Notes: generated by a model not told the origin, from the sequence alone. A stretch of 49,438 nucleotides of DNA from Palsa-892 sp035295845 (GCA_035295845.1 DATGIF010000022.1:1-49438); one strand, 5' to 3'. Shown: positions 25,064 to 35,245, numbered from the stretch's first letter. Translations and numbers: made by a program.

Positions 25064-26015
25064 TCGCCTCTCCCTGCTGCCATTTGCGCCGCTGCAAACC
25101 GAACCAGGAAATGAGGATAGCCGCCAGCAGGAACGGAATCATCGCGGTCGCGATCGCCGAGCCCTCGCCGAGATGGCCGCCGAGGATCGCGCGCTGATAG
25201 GAAAGTGTCGCCATCAAATGCGTCGCGTTCACCGGACCGCCCTTGGTCAGCACCCAGATCAGCTGAAAATCGGTGAAGGTGAACAGCACCGAGAACGTCA
25301 TCACCACGGCGATGATCGGCGTCAGCAGCGGATAGGTGATGAAGCGAAACCGCTGCCAGGCGGAGGCGCCGTCGATGGTCGCGGCCTCATAGAGCGAGGG
25401 CGACACCGTCTGCAGCCCGGCGAGCAAGGTGATCGCGATGAATGGAACGCCGCGCCAGATATTAGCGAAGATCACCGACCAGCGCGCGGTCCACGGATCG
25501 CCGAGAAAATCGATGTTGGTCGAGATCAGATGCAGTTTCTTCAGCGACCAGGAAATGATGGAAAACTGGCTGTCGAACAGCCACCAGAAAGCAATCGCCG
25601 AAAGCACCGTCGGAACGATGAAGGGGATGAGGACGACGGCGCGAATGATCGCCTTGAACGGCAGGTTTTCGTTCAGCAAAAGCGCGAGATAGAGCCCGAC
25701 CGCGAATTTCACCGCGCTCGCGACCCCCGTATAGAGCAGCGTGTTGAATACCGACGTCCAGAAGATGGAGTCGTCCCACAGCCATTCATAGTTCTCGGTG
25801 CCGATGAACTCGCCGGGACGGCCGAGACGGGCGTCCGTGAAGGAAAGCCAGACGCCGAGGATCAGCGGATAAGCAAGAAAGAGAATCAGAAACGCCACCG
25901 CCGGCAGCATGAACCACCACCCCAGCCACTCGCGGTTGGTCTTGAGCCGGTCCCACGCGGTAACCGTATAGGCGGTCTTTTTTTCTCGCCCTCTTCCGAT
26001 TGCAAGTTCAGCCAT
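25056..26015 (-). CDS. Carbohydrate ABC transporter permease (MalF type)
   Basis: This 319-residue permease is the first membrane subunit of the CUT1-type importer. It has a hydrophilic start, then helices beginning WWFMLPAVAFLILFLAYPLI, and the EAA loop YEAATIDGASAWQRFRFIT. It overlaps the next permease gene by 8 bases and lies 76 bases after the binding-protein gene. The partner ATPase is the UgpC-like gene at the head of the operon. Confidence 0.92.
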   Translation of the reverse strand: MAELAIGRGREKKTAYTVTAWDRLKTNREWLGWWFMLPAVAFLILFLAYPLILGVWLSFTDARLGRPGEFIGTENYEWLWDDSIFWTSVFNTLLYTGVASAVKFAVGLYLALLLNENLPFKAIIRAVVLIPFIVPTVLSAIAFWWLFDSQFSIISWSLKKLHLISTNIDFLGDPWTARWSVIFANIWRGVPFIAITLLAGLQTVSPSLYEAATIDGASAWQRFRFITYPLLTPIIAVVMTFSVLFTFTDFQLIWVLTKGGPVNATHLMATLSYQRAILGGHLGEGSAIATAMIPFLLAAILISWFGLQRRKWQQGEAND

Positions 26016-26091
26016 CAGTCTGCCTTTGCTTCACTCGTCATTAGCGGACGACGGGAGAGCGGGCGTTTGCCGCCCGCTCCCCACTTCGTGA

Positions 26092-27414
26092 TCAGCGATA
26101 AATGCGCTGCGCCTGACGCTCGGCGATCTTGATCGCGCCTTTGACGTCCTCGCGGCCGGTGACGTAATTCGCGAACATGTCGACGACGATGAAGTCGGCG
26201 ATCGCGGTCGCCGCCTTCTCGCCCACCGATCCAAGACCGCCCGCCGTCATCGAACGCTTGGCCACGTCGCGATAGGGCGTCGTTTTCGGATCCGCCGTCC
26301 ATACCGGATTCGCGTCGTAAGCGTTGAGGCAGTGGGTGAGATAGCCCTGCGCCGATTCCATCCACGGGTTGAAGTTCTGCGCGTCGAGCATGAAGGCGAT
26401 CAGCGCCTTACAAGCCTGCGGATTCTTCGTGTAGTTCATCGCGACGAGCGGGAACATCAGATGCAGTTCGGTCGGTTTCCCCACCGGGCCGATCGGGTAG
26501 TAGGCGTGGTTCATGTCCTCGGCGATTTCCTTCTTGGTCGGATCCTTTTTCGCCGCGACGTAAATCGAGATGCCGTTCGCCGTCCAGTGAATCTCGCCGG
26601 CCAGGAACGCCTTGTTGTTCGAGGAATCGTTCCACGAAACGGTACCCGGAATCATGTTCTCGTAAAGCGCCTTCGCGTATTCCAGCGCCTTCGCGGTTTC
26701 CGGCGAATTGAGAATGACCTTGTCATCCTTGTCGACGAGATTGCCGCCGTGCGACCACAGGCACCAATGCAGCCAGGTATTGGCGTCGCCCGAGGCGTGG
26801 CCGAAAGCGAGGCCGCCGGGCGTTCCGTTCTTTTTGGTCGCCTTGGCGAGTTCCAGGAACTCGTCGGTGGTCGTCGGAAATTTCTGGAATCCGGCCTTGT
26901 TCATCGACGAAATGCGATAGTTCATCAGGCTGCCGGTGTAGCAGATCGGAATGTCGATCCACTTCGTGCCGGAGCCTTTGCCGTACACGACCGCCGACGG
27001 CACCCAGCCGCCGTATTTCTTGCCGAGGTAATCGGAGACGTCGGTCATATCGACGCATTTCTGCGGGAAAAGATGCGGCAGCGAATAAAGACCCCAGAAG
27101 AGATCCGGCCCGGCGCCGGTATTGGCGGCGACCGAGGCCTTCGGCTGCACGTCCTCGTAGGATTCGCGCGCGACCTCGACCGGCACGCCGGTCGCCTTGG
27201 TGAATGCGTCCAACAGCTTTACGAACGCGTCGTCCTCCGCCTGCACGAAATATTTCCAGCGCAAGAGCGAAAGCTTGGCGTCCTTTTCCGGCTTCCAGGG
27301 CGAGGCCTGCGCCCAGGCGCGCGCCCATTCCAGGAATGCCGGCCCCGTAAGTGCGCTTGCCGCGGCGAGCGCGGTGCCGCCCTTGACCACGGCGCGGCGA
27401 GTGAAGTTCGTCAT
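26092..27414 (-). CDS. Extracellular solute-binding protein of the sugar ABC importer, Tat-secreted
   Basis: This 440-residue periplasmic receptor belongs to solute-binding family 1 (sugars, glycerol-3-phosphate, polyols). The N terminus carries a twin-arginine signal, TRRAVVKGG at residues 5–13, with likely cleavage after ARAWAQA near 36. The Tat route suggests the protein folds in the cytoplasm before export. The ATG has GGAGGAGGAAA upstream, a strong ribosome site, fitting the high expression usual for binding proteins. It follows the ATPase gene by 19 bases and precedes the permeases. Ligand unknown. Confidence 0.9.
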   Translation of the reverse strand: MTNFTRRAVVKGGTALAAASALTGPAFLEWARAWAQASPWKPEKDAKLSLLRWKYFVQAEDDAFVKLLDAFTKATGVPVEVARESYEDVQPKASVAANTGAGPDLFWGLYSLPHLFPQKCVDMTDVSDYLGKKYGGWVPSAVVYGKGSGTKWIDIPICYTGSLMNYRISSMNKAGFQKFPTTTDEFLELAKATKKNGTPGGLAFGHASGDANTWLHWCLWSHGGNLVDKDDKVILNSPETAKALEYAKALYENMIPGTVSWNDSSNNKAFLAGEIHWTANGISIYVAAKKDPTKKEIAEDMNHAYYPIGPVGKPTELHLMFPLVAMNYTKNPQACKALIAFMLDAQNFNPWMESAQGYLTHCLNAYDANPVWTADPKTTPYRDVAKRSMTAGGLGSVGEKAATAIADFIVVDMFANYVTGREDVKGAIKIAERQAQRIYR

Positions 27415-27433
27415 AGGTATTTCCTCCTCCTTG

Positions 27434-28501
<1,068 letters not shown>

Positions 28502-28704
28502 CACGCCTCTCTCTACCGGCGGTTTCCTGCCCGTTTCGGCCGTTTTGAGGAAGGCCGTTCTTGTTTTCGATTTACCCTTACGGGCAATTTCGTTAGGTAT
28601 GCCAGCACGGCCCGCCCTGCGAAATCAAGCGACCAAAGGCCCTGCCATGGCTCTATCCGCCGGGTCGCGGCTTTCGCAGCGCAAGAAATTCACGGAAGGA
28701 ATTC

Positions 28705-29682
28705 ATGACCGCGTCAAATAAGCCCGAATTGATCCTCACCGGCCCGATGATGCCGCTGATCGAGGAACAGGCAGACGAACTCTTTTTGGTGCACCGGCTC
28801 GCCAAGGCCAAGGATCGCGACGCACTGATCTCCGAAATCGCCCCCCGCATTCGAGCGATCGCCACCGCCGGTCACTTTCCGGTGAACGGCGCGCTGATGG
28901 AAAAGCTGCCGAAGCTCGAGATCGTCGCCAATTTCGGCGTCGGCTACGACTCCGTCGATGTAAAATGGGCGGGCGCGCACGGCGTCGTCGTCACCAACAC
29001 CCCTGATGTATTGAACGAGGAGGTCGCGGATACGACGCTCGCGCTCATCCTGCAAACCGTGCGTCAGTTGCCGCAGTCGGAGCGTTATTTGCGCGCGGGC
29101 AAGTGGCTGGAAAAACCGTTTCCGCTTTCACCCACGCTGCGCGACCGCACCGTCGGCATGGTCGGCATGGGCCGCATCGGCAAGGCGATCGCACGCCGCC
29201 TCGAGGCTTTCGGCGTGCCGATTGTTTATCACAGCCGCAAGCCCGCGGCGGGCGTCTCCTACAAACACTATCCCAACCTCGTCGCCATGGCCCGCGACGT
29301 GGACGTGCTCGTCGTCATCGTCCCCGGCGGGGCCGCGACCAAGAACATGATCAATGCCGAAGTGCTGAAAGCGCTCGGGCCGAACGGGATTCTCATCAAT
29401 GTCGCGCGCGGCTCGGTGGTGGATGAGCCCGCCCTGATCGAGGCGCTGCAATCGAAAACGATTCTTTCCGCAGGCCTCGATGTCTTCGCCGAGGAGCCGC
29501 GCGTGCCGGCGGAATTGATCGAGATGGATCACGTCGTACTATTGCCGCATGTGGGCTCGGCTTCGCATCATACGCGCCGCGCCATGGGCCAGCTTCTCGT
29601 CGATAACCTCGCTTCATGGGCGAAGGGCGGGGGGCCGATTACGCCGGTGCCGGAAACACCCTGGCCGGCGAAACGGAAATAA
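28705..29682 (+). CDS. D-2-hydroxyacid dehydrogenase (glyoxylate/hydroxypyruvate reductase type)
   Basis: This 325-residue D-isomer-specific hydroxyacid dehydrogenase has GMGRIG at 154–159 for NAD(P). Its catalytic triad is Arg235 (INVARGSVVDE), Glu264 (DVFAEEP) and His282 (LPHVGSAS). His-Ser-Arg (176–178), at the end of the second Rossmann strand, replaces the usual acidic residue and suggests NADP preference. It should reduce hydroxypyruvate or glyoxylate. The gene is divergent from a sugar/polyol ABC operon that ends in another hydroxyacid dehydrogenase, so a common pathway is likely but inferred. GGAAGGAAT precedes the ATG. Confidence 0.92.
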   Translation: MTASNKPELILTGPMMPLIEEQADELFLVHRLAKAKDRDALISEIAPRIRAIATAGHFPVNGALMEKLPKLEIVANFGVGYDSVDVKWAGAHGVVVTNTPDVLNEEVADTTLALILQTVRQLPQSERYLRAGKWLEKPFPLSPTLRDRTVGMVGMGRIGKAIARRLEAFGVPIVYHSRKPAAGVSYKHYPNLVAMARDVDVLVVIVPGGAATKNMINAEVLKALGPNGILINVARGSVVDEPALIEALQSKTILSAGLDVFAEEPRVPAELIEMDHVVLLPHVGSASHHTRRAMGQLLVDNLASWAKGGGPITPVPETPWPAKRK

Positions 29683-29742
29683 AGCGTGCAAGCCACAGCC
29701 TCGCATCGAATTCTTGCCGGATTCTCGCGCGACAAATTTCCC

Positions 29743-30471
29743 ATGCTCCGCTTCGGTATTTTCCTCTTGCTGCTTGCGCTGGCTTCGCCAGCGGCGGCGC
29801 AAACGCCGAATCCCGAATCCAATCCGGCGGAGGCGGTGACCCCGCCGCCGATCCCCGATGCGAAGACGCTCGCCGCCAACTATGAACTTGCGAGCGCGAT
29901 CGGCGACCGCAAATGCCCGGTCACGCTCGATGTAAAACCCGCGGGGCCCGGTTTCACGCTCGTTTACGACAGGACGGTTTGTCTGCCGCTCTTCGCTTTC
30001 CTCAGCGAAACCGTCGCCTGGGCGCCCGGCATTGCCGGTTCGATCCGTTTCGTGAACGCGGCAAAACGCACCGTCTCGGAATTCACCGAAGGCATCGGCG
30101 GCCGTTACGAGGCACTGCGCGAGAATGACGGCGTCTATTTCCTTTCCAATCTGCAGTTCGTCGATCCGGGCGACATGCCGCAATTCGCTGATCTTCTCGG
30201 CGACTGGAATCTGTTGCGGCCAGGCGGTCCGCCGATCTGCGGTATTACGCTCACCGATCAGGCGGCGGGCGACGACACGTTCGTCATGAGCTTGAAGACG
30301 GGCTGCGATCAGTCGGTCACTCGCTTCGGGCCGGTGTCGTGGGCGCTCGACCGCGGCGATATCATTCTGATCTCCGCCAAGGGCGACCGGCTCCGCTTCG
30401 GCCGCCAGCAGGAAGGCGGCTGGGCAAAGGTGCCCGACACGCCGCGGCCGCTGTTGCTCGCGCGGCCATAA
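29743..30471 (+). CDS. Secreted AprI/Inh-like (metalloprotease inhibitor family) protein with two modules
   Basis: This 242-residue protein starts with a clear signal peptide (MLRFGIFLLLLALASPAAAQ) and a Pro-rich linker. Two similar beta-barrel-like modules follow: one from about residue 38 (YELA...KCPVTL) and one from about 150 (WNLLRPGGPPICGITL), each with a Cys before a Leu-rich strand. The second module ends with WALDRGDIILIS, typical of AprI/Inh inhibitors of serralysin-type proteases. No protease gene is nearby, so the target is unknown. I chose the ATG at 29743 for the signal peptide; a GTG at 29686 would extend it by 19 residues. It ends 2 bases from the convergent radC stop. Confidence 0.7.
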   Translation: MLRFGIFLLLLALASPAAAQTPNPESNPAEAVTPPPIPDAKTLAANYELASAIGDRKCPVTLDVKPAGPGFTLVYDRTVCLPLFAFLSETVAWAPGIAGSIRFVNAAKRTVSEFTEGIGGRYEALRENDGVYFLSNLQFVDPGDMPQFADLLGDWNLLRPGGPPICGITLTDQAAGDDTFVMSLKTGCDQSVTRFGPVSWALDRGDIILISAKGDRLRFGRQQEGGWAKVPDTPRPLLLARP

Positions 30472-30473
30472 AT

Positions 30474-31181
30474 TCAGGAAATCAGCTTCATCCCCTTCAG
30501 GCTCGCGTGCCCGTCCTTGCCGACGATGAGGTGATCGTGCACCTCGATGCCGAACGGCCGCGCCGCCTCGATGATCGATTTCGTCATCTCGATGTCGGCG
30601 CGGGACGGCGTGGGATCGCCGGACGGATGATTGTGCACAAGCACGACGGCGGTGGCCGAAAGTTCGAGCGCCCGCTTGATCACCTCGCGCGGGTAGACCG
30701 GCGTGTGGTCCACGGTGCCGGTCTGCTGCACCTCGTCGGCGATCAGCTGGTTGCGCTTGTCGAGGAATAGAACGCGGAAGTGCTCTTTTTCCGCAAACGC
30801 CATCGAGGCGCGGCAATGATCAAGCACCGCGTTCCATGACGAAAGCACCGGCCGCGCCCGCGCCTTGCCGCGCGCGAGATACTGGGCCGCCGCTTCCACG
30901 ATCTTGAGCTCGGCGATCACCGCCTCCCCTGCGCCCGCGACCTCGGCAAGTCGCGCCGGCGGCGCCGAAATCACCTCGGCGAAGGAGCCGAATTTCGCAA
31001 TCAACGCTTTGGCGAGCGGCTTCACATCGCGCCGGGGCAGCGCGCGAAACAGCACGAGCTCCAACAGCTCATAGTCGGCCAGCGCGCCGGCGCCGGCTTC
31101 GCGGAAACGCGTGCGCAGGCGGTCGCGATGGCCATGATAATGCGGCGCTTCCTCAAGACCCTTGTCGCGCTTCTCCCCCAT
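30474..31181 (-). CDS. radC: RadC/JAB-domain DNA repair-family protein
   Basis: This 235-residue protein has an N-terminal helix-hairpin-helix-like UPF0758 segment and a C-terminal JAMM metalloprotease-like domain. The motif HNHPSGDPTPSRAD gives His183, His185, Ser193 and Asp196 as the expected zinc site. The RadC name is historical; a direct role in repair is not firmly shown for the family. It follows the methionine aminopeptidase gene by 10 bases. The order sfsA–map–radC is, to my knowledge, common in Rhizobiales. Confidence 0.95.
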   Translation of the reverse strand: MGEKRDKGLEEAPHYHGHRDRLRTRFREAGAGALADYELLELVLFRALPRRDVKPLAKALIAKFGSFAEVISAPPARLAEVAGAGEAVIAELKIVEAAAQYLARGKARARPVLSSWNAVLDHCRASMAFAEKEHFRVLFLDKRNQLIADEVQQTGTVDHTPVYPREVIKRALELSATAVVLVHNHPSGDPTPSRADIEMTKSIIEAARPFGIEVHDHLIVGKDGHASLKGMKLIS

Positions 31182-31191
31182 CGCGCCCGTC

Positions 31192-32016
31192 TCAGGAGCG
31201 GTAGGGGGGCTTGTGCAGACCCTTCGGCGAAAGCGTGAAGATCTCGACGCCGGTTTCCGTGACGCCGACCGAATGCTCGAACTGCGCCGAGAGCGAGCGG
31301 TCGCGCGTCACTGCCGTCCAGCCGTCGGAAAGCACTTTCACGTGCGGACGGCCGAGATTGATCATCGGCTCGACGGTGAAAAACATGCCGGGCCGGAGCA
31401 CCGCGCCCTCGCCGTTGCGCCCGATATGCACGACGTTCGGCTCGTCGTGAAAGAGGCGGCCGACGCCGTGGCCGCAGAAATCGCGCACGACGCTCATGTG
31501 GTTCGGCTCGACCACCGATTGGATCGCGGCGCCAATGTCGCCGATCATGCCGCCGGGATGGATCGCGGATATTCCCGCCATCATCGCTTCGTAGGTGACC
31601 TCGATGAGACGCTCCGCCCGGCGCGGCACCTCGCCCACCGGATACATACGGCTCGAATCGCCATGCCAGCCATCGAGCACGAGTGTCACGTCGATGTTGA
31701 CGATGTCGCCCTCGCGCAGCGGCTTGTCGTTGGGAATGCCGTGGCAGACCACGTGGTTGATCGAGGTGCAGATCGACTTGCCATAGCCGCGGTACATCAG
31801 CGTCGCCGGCAGCGCGCCGTGGTCGAGTGCAAATTCAAACACGCGCCTGTCGAGCGCTTCGGTGGTAACGCCCGGCCGCACCTCCTCGGCGAGGAGATCG
31901 AGCGCGTCCGCGACAAGTCTGCCCGCCCGGCGCATGCCGGCAAAGCCTTCCGGCCCGTGCAGCTTGATCTGCCCGGTCTTGCGCAAGGGGGCGCTGGCGG
32001 CTTCGACGTAACTCAT
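31192..32016 (-). CDS. map: Type I methionine aminopeptidase
   Basis: This 274-residue enzyme removes the initiator methionine from new proteins. The five metal ligands are present in the usual order: Asp in VNIDVTLVLDGWHGDSSRM (two), His in FCGHGVGRLFHDEP, Glu in FTVEPMINLG and Glu in QFEHSV. It lacks an N-terminal zinc-finger extension. I chose the ATG at 32016 for GGAG upstream; a longer frame runs back to 32073 into sfsA. It is flanked by sfsA and radC in one operon-like run. Confidence 0.96.
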   Translation of the reverse strand: MSYVEAASAPLRKTGQIKLHGPEGFAGMRRAGRLVADALDLLAEEVRPGVTTEALDRRVFEFALDHGALPATLMYRGYGKSICTSINHVVCHGIPNDKPLREGDIVNIDVTLVLDGWHGDSSRMYPVGEVPRRAERLIEVTYEAMMAGISAIHPGGMIGDIGAAIQSVVEPNHMSVVRDFCGHGVGRLFHDEPNVVHIGRNGEGAVLRPGMFFTVEPMINLGRPHVKVLSDGWTAVTRDRSLSAQFEHSVGVTETGVEIFTLSPKGLHKPPYRS

Positions 32017-32069
32017 CGGCGGCTCCGGATACCAATGTAAGGGATCAAATGCGGCGCGCAAGAAACCTC

Positions 32070-32783
32070 TCATCCGAGGACCGGTATTGGCCCGGCAACC
32101 TCGATTCCCTCGGTTGAAATCCGGCAGCGAAGGGCGATCGCCTCGACGCCCGCTTGCATCGCCCGGTCGAACGCCCGGCCGTAGGCGGGGTCAATGTCGC
32201 GGGCGAGCGCCACCCCCTCGGCCGAGCCGATCTGCGCGAGAAAAAGCATGACCGCGCGCGAACCTTTGCCCGTTTCCGCAGCAAGCTCGTCAAGATGCCG
32301 GGCGCCGCGGGCGGTGACCGCGTCGGGAAACTCGGCGCGGCCCGGCGCGCGCATCATGTGGACGTTCTTCACTTCAAGGTAACAAGGCGGCTTGCCGTCG
32401 GCTTCGAGCAGGAAATCAACCCGGCTCGCTTTGCCGTAGCGGACCTCACGGCGATGGCGTGCGTAATCGGTCAAGCCTGGCACGCGCGCCGCGGCGAGAG
32501 CCTCCGCGACCAGGAGATTGGGATGCCCGGTATTGACGCCGACGAGTTCCCGCCCGCCGCCGAAATCGGCTTCCACCAGCTCCCAGCTATAGGCGAGCTT
32601 GCGTTTTGGATTATCGGACTTCGACAGCCATATACGCGCATCCGGCGGCGTGAGACCAAGCATCGAGCCGGGATTGGCGACATGGGCCGTCGTCTCGCTT
32701 CCATCCGGCAGCACCACGTCAGCGAGGAAGCGCTTGTAGCGGCGGACGAGCGTCGCCGGAATGAGCGGGGCGGGAAATCGCAT
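32070..32783 (-). CDS. sfsA: SfsA-family DNA-binding/sugar fermentation stimulation protein
   Basis: This 237-residue protein matches SfsA, named in E. coli for raised maltose metabolism when overproduced; its molecular role is still unclear. Typical stretches are RYKRFLADVVLPDG, HVANPGSM, VDFLLE, CYLEVKNVHMM and FPDAVTARG, which resemble a restriction-endonuclease-like fold. The ATG lies 3 bases after the stop of the DenD-like gene. The map gene follows 53 bases downstream. The gene may therefore be read partly from the sugar-acid operon upstream. Confidence 0.94.
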   Translation of the reverse strand: MRFPAPLIPATLVRRYKRFLADVVLPDGSETTAHVANPGSMLGLTPPDARIWLSKSDNPKRKLAYSWELVEADFGGGRELVGVNTGHPNLLVAEALAAARVPGLTDYARHRREVRYGKASRVDFLLEADGKPPCYLEVKNVHMMRAPGRAEFPDAVTARGARHLDELAAETGKGSRAVMLFLAQIGSAEGVALARDIDPAYGRAFDRAMQAGVEAIALRCRISTEGIEVAGPIPVLG

Positions 32784-32786
32784 GCG

Positions 32787-33764
32787 CTAGGCCGCGATCT
32801 TGCCGCCGAGCTCGTCCTCGATATGCGCCTTGATGATTTCGTCGAAACTCGCCTCCGCCCGAAAGCCCAATTCGCGCGCGCGCTTCGCCTCGATTTCCTG
32901 CGGCCAGCCGGAAACGATGCGCTCGACGAGCGCGTCGGGCTGGCGTTTGATGCGCGCGGCGACCTTCGCGCCCGCGACGCGCTTCAAGGCCTCGATCTGC
33001 TCGGCGACCGTGACCGAAATCGACGGCATCGCAAGATTGCGGCGCGGGCCTATCTTGGCCGTATCAAGTGTCGCGGCGTGGATGAGGAACCCGACCGCGG
33101 CGCGCGGGCTCGCGTGCCCGTGGCGCACCGTATCCGGCACCGGCAGGATCGCCTCTTGGCCGGCGAGCGGCTCGCGGATGATGCCGGAGAAGAACCCCGA
33201 TGCCGCCTTGTTCGGCTTGCCGGGCCGCACGCAAATCGTCGGCAGCCGGAGCCCGATGCCGTCGAAGAAGCCGCGCCGCGTATAATCCGCCAGCAGCAAT
33301 TCGCCGATCGCCTTCTGCGTGCCATAGGAGGTGAGCGGCGTTAGATGAAAATCGTCGCGGATCGCGCCATCGAACGGCGCGCCATAGACGGCCGCCGAGC
33401 TTGTGAACACGACGCGCGGCCTATAGTTACGCGCGCGGATCGCGTCGAACAGAAAGCGCGTGCCGTCGAGATTGATGCGGTAGCCTTTTTCAAAATCGGT
33501 TTCCGCTTCGCCCGAGACGATCGCGGCGAGGTGGAAAATCACATCGGGATTGTCGGCAGCGAGCGCGCCTGCCTCGCCCGGCACCGAGAGATCGCCCGTG
33601 CGCGTCGCCACTTCGAAGGGCTTTTCCCGCGGTTCCGCCGGCGGCACGATGTCTTGCAACGTGAGCTTCGAGATCGCCTTGCCGCCGAGTTTCTTCTCGC
33701 GAAGAAGACGCTCGGCAAGCTTGCGGCCGATCATGCCGGCGCCGCCGATGACAAGAACGTGCAT
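32787..33764 (-). CDS. denD: NAD-dependent epimerase/dehydratase family, D-erythronate dehydrogenase-like
   Basis: This 325-residue extended SDR has GGAGMIG at 7–13, Ser122/Ser123 and the catalytic Tyr147–Lys151 in YGTQK. The opening (VLVIGGAGMIGRKLAERLL) and phrases such as FHLAAIVSGEAE and LRLPTICVRPGKPNKAASGF resemble DenD, which oxidises D-erythronate to 2-oxo-D-erythronate in four-carbon acid sugar catabolism. The usual DenD partners (OtnK, OtnC/OtnI) are absent here; an IlvD-type dehydratase and a PEP-mutase-like lyase are present instead. The exact substrate may thus differ. It follows the SDR gene by 15 bases. Confidence 0.8.
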   Translation of the reverse strand: MHVLVIGGAGMIGRKLAERLLREKKLGGKAISKLTLQDIVPPAEPREKPFEVATRTGDLSVPGEAGALAADNPDVIFHLAAIVSGEAETDFEKGYRINLDGTRFLFDAIRARNYRPRVVFTSSAAVYGAPFDGAIRDDFHLTPLTSYGTQKAIGELLLADYTRRGFFDGIGLRLPTICVRPGKPNKAASGFFSGIIREPLAGQEAILPVPDTVRHGHASPRAAVGFLIHAATLDTAKIGPRRNLAMPSISVTVAEQIEALKRVAGAKVAARIKRQPDALVERIVSGWPQEIEAKRARELGFRAEASFDEIIKAHIEDELGGKIAA

Positions 33765-33779
33765 GGGACTTTCCTTTCG

Positions 33780-34526
33780 TCAGATCGCAAAGCCGCCGTC
33801 GACCAGATGGATCGCGCCGGTGGTGAATTTGGATTCATCGGAGGCGAGATAAACCGCAAGCCACGCGATCTCTTCCGGCGTGCCGAGACGGCCCATGGGC
33901 TGACGGTCGATGAAGGCCTGGCGAACCTTCTCTTCCGTCTGACCGGTGCTTTTCGCCAGGGTTGCGATGCGCTGGTCGAGCGAAGGCGACTGCACCGTGC
34001 CCGGGCAGATGGCGTTGGCGCGAATGCCTTTCTTGACGAAATCGGCGGCGACGGATTTGGTGAGGCCGATGACAGCGGCCTTCGACGCGCCATACACATA
34101 GCGGAGCGGCAAGCCGCTGACGGAGGAAGCGATTGAGGAGATGTTGATGATTGACCCGCCGCCCTTCTCGATCATGCCGGGAAGAAAGGCGCGGATCGTG
34201 CGGTGCATGGATTTCACGTTGAGGTCGAAGGAGAAGTCCCAGTCGGTTTCCGAACATTCGAGCACCGAACCGTGATGCACGTAGCCGGCGCAATTCGCGA
34301 GCACGTCGATCGCACCGACGCCGTCTGCGAGCGCCTCGACCTCGCCGGCGTTGCGCACGTCAAGCTTCCTGCCTTCGGCGCCCTTCAAGTTCTTCACCTT
34401 TGCGGCGTCGAGGTCGGTCGCGACCACTTGGCCGCCCTCGCGCACGAAGGCTTCCGCAATCGCCCGCCCGATTCCTTGGCCAGCGGCGGTGACGAGGCAG
34501 GTCTTTCCCTTGAGGCGGTCCGTCAC
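33780..34526 (-). CDS. Short-chain dehydrogenase, ketodeoxy-sugar-acid/BDH2-like
   Basis: This 248-residue SDR has TAAGQGIG at 13–20, NCAG at 78–81, Ser130/131 and Tyr145–Lys149. Asp38 favours NAD. The sequence resembles the BDH2/DHRS6 group, which includes bacterial 2-keto-3-deoxy-L-fuconate dehydrogenases. That activity would suit its place beside an IlvD-type sugar-acid dehydratase, the enzyme that makes ketodeoxy acids; this is inference. The start is GTG at 34526 with GGGGA upstream. It lies 11 bases after the GNAT gene. Confidence 0.88.
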   Translation of the reverse strand: MTDRLKGKTCLVTAAGQGIGRAIAEAFVREGGQVVATDLDAAKVKNLKGAEGRKLDVRNAGEVEALADGVGAIDVLANCAGYVHHGSVLECSETDWDFSFDLNVKSMHRTIRAFLPGMIEKGGGSIINISSIASSVSGLPLRYVYGASKAAVIGLTKSVAADFVKKGIRANAICPGTVQSPSLDQRIATLAKSTGQTEEKVRQAFIDRQPMGRLGTPEEIAWLAVYLASDESKFTTGAIHLVDGGFAI

Positions 34527-34537
34527 GGTACGTTCCC

Positions 34538-35245
34538 CTATAGCGAGTTGCGGATTGCGGCGAGCGAACGCTTCTGGCGTCCGCCGCCATCGAAATTACA
34601 GGGATCGAGCCAACGCTCGAACGCTAACTTTACGCGCGGCCATTCGGATTCGAGCATCGAAAACCACGCCGTATCTCGGCTCCGGTTCTTGATGATCATG
34701 TGCTGGCGGAAAATTCCTTCGAAGGTGAAGCCGAACCGGAGGGCTGCGCGCCGCGAGGCGGCGTTCAACGCATCGCATTTCCACTCATAGCGCCGGTAGC
34801 CGAGCGTTTCAAAAACGTAACGCGCCAGGAGATACTGCGCCTCCGTTGCGAGCGGCGTGCGCTGTAAGGCAGAACCATAAACAATGCTGCCGACTTCGAT
34901 TACGCGCGGTTCCGGTCTGATTTCCATCAACGATGCCCAGCCGACCGTGTGGTTTTCCTGATCGACGATCGCGTAATAAACCTGGTCCGTGAGCGCCGCG
35001 ATTTTCCCGAGGAAAATTGAGAAGCTGCCCGCATCCGCGAACGGTCCGTAGAACATATATGTCCACACCCGGTCGTCGGCGGAAAGCGCCTGCCACAAAT
35101 CGGTTGCATGCCGCGCGGGGTCGAGCCTTTCGACGCGGCCGAAACGGCCGGCGAGCGTCGCCGCGCCCGGTCTTTGCGCCGGCGCGGCATCGACGATGGG
35201 GCCGACCGGTTGCTCGGCGGATTTCGGCGTACTGGCGTGGCTCAC
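34538..35245 (-). CDS. GNAT-family N-acetyltransferase (RimJ/RimL-like)
   Basis: This 235-residue protein has the RimJ/RimL-type acetyltransferase layout: a YAIVDQENHTVGWASLM core, a block around EAQYLLARYVFETLG, and the NAASRRAALRFGFTFEG motif with the conserved Asn. The family acetylates protein N termini, amino acids or antibiotics. The start is GTG at 35245, directly abutting the TGA of the PEP-mutase-like gene (TGAGTG), so translation is coupled. Its place within a sugar-acid gene run is odd and its substrate is unknown. An N-terminal 40-residue Ala/Pro-rich stretch is of low complexity. Confidence 0.86.
   Translation of the reverse strand: MSHASTPKSAEQPVGPIVDAAPAQRPGAATLAGRFGRVERLDPARHATDLWQALSADDRVWTYMFYGPFADAGSFSIFLGKIAALTDQVYYAIVDQENHTVGWASLMEIRPEPRVIEVGSIVYGSALQRTPLATEAQYLLARYVFETLGYRRYEWKCDALNAASRRAALRFGFTFEGIFRQHMIIKNRSRDTAWFSMLESEWPRVKLAFERWLDPCNFDGGGRQKRSLAAIRNSL

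Noticed and set aside
28531..28570. CGGCC/GGCCG repeat followed by T-rich DNA as a terminator
   Set aside because: The stem is only five pairs with a long loop, and no gene ends there; it lies in a divergent promoter region.
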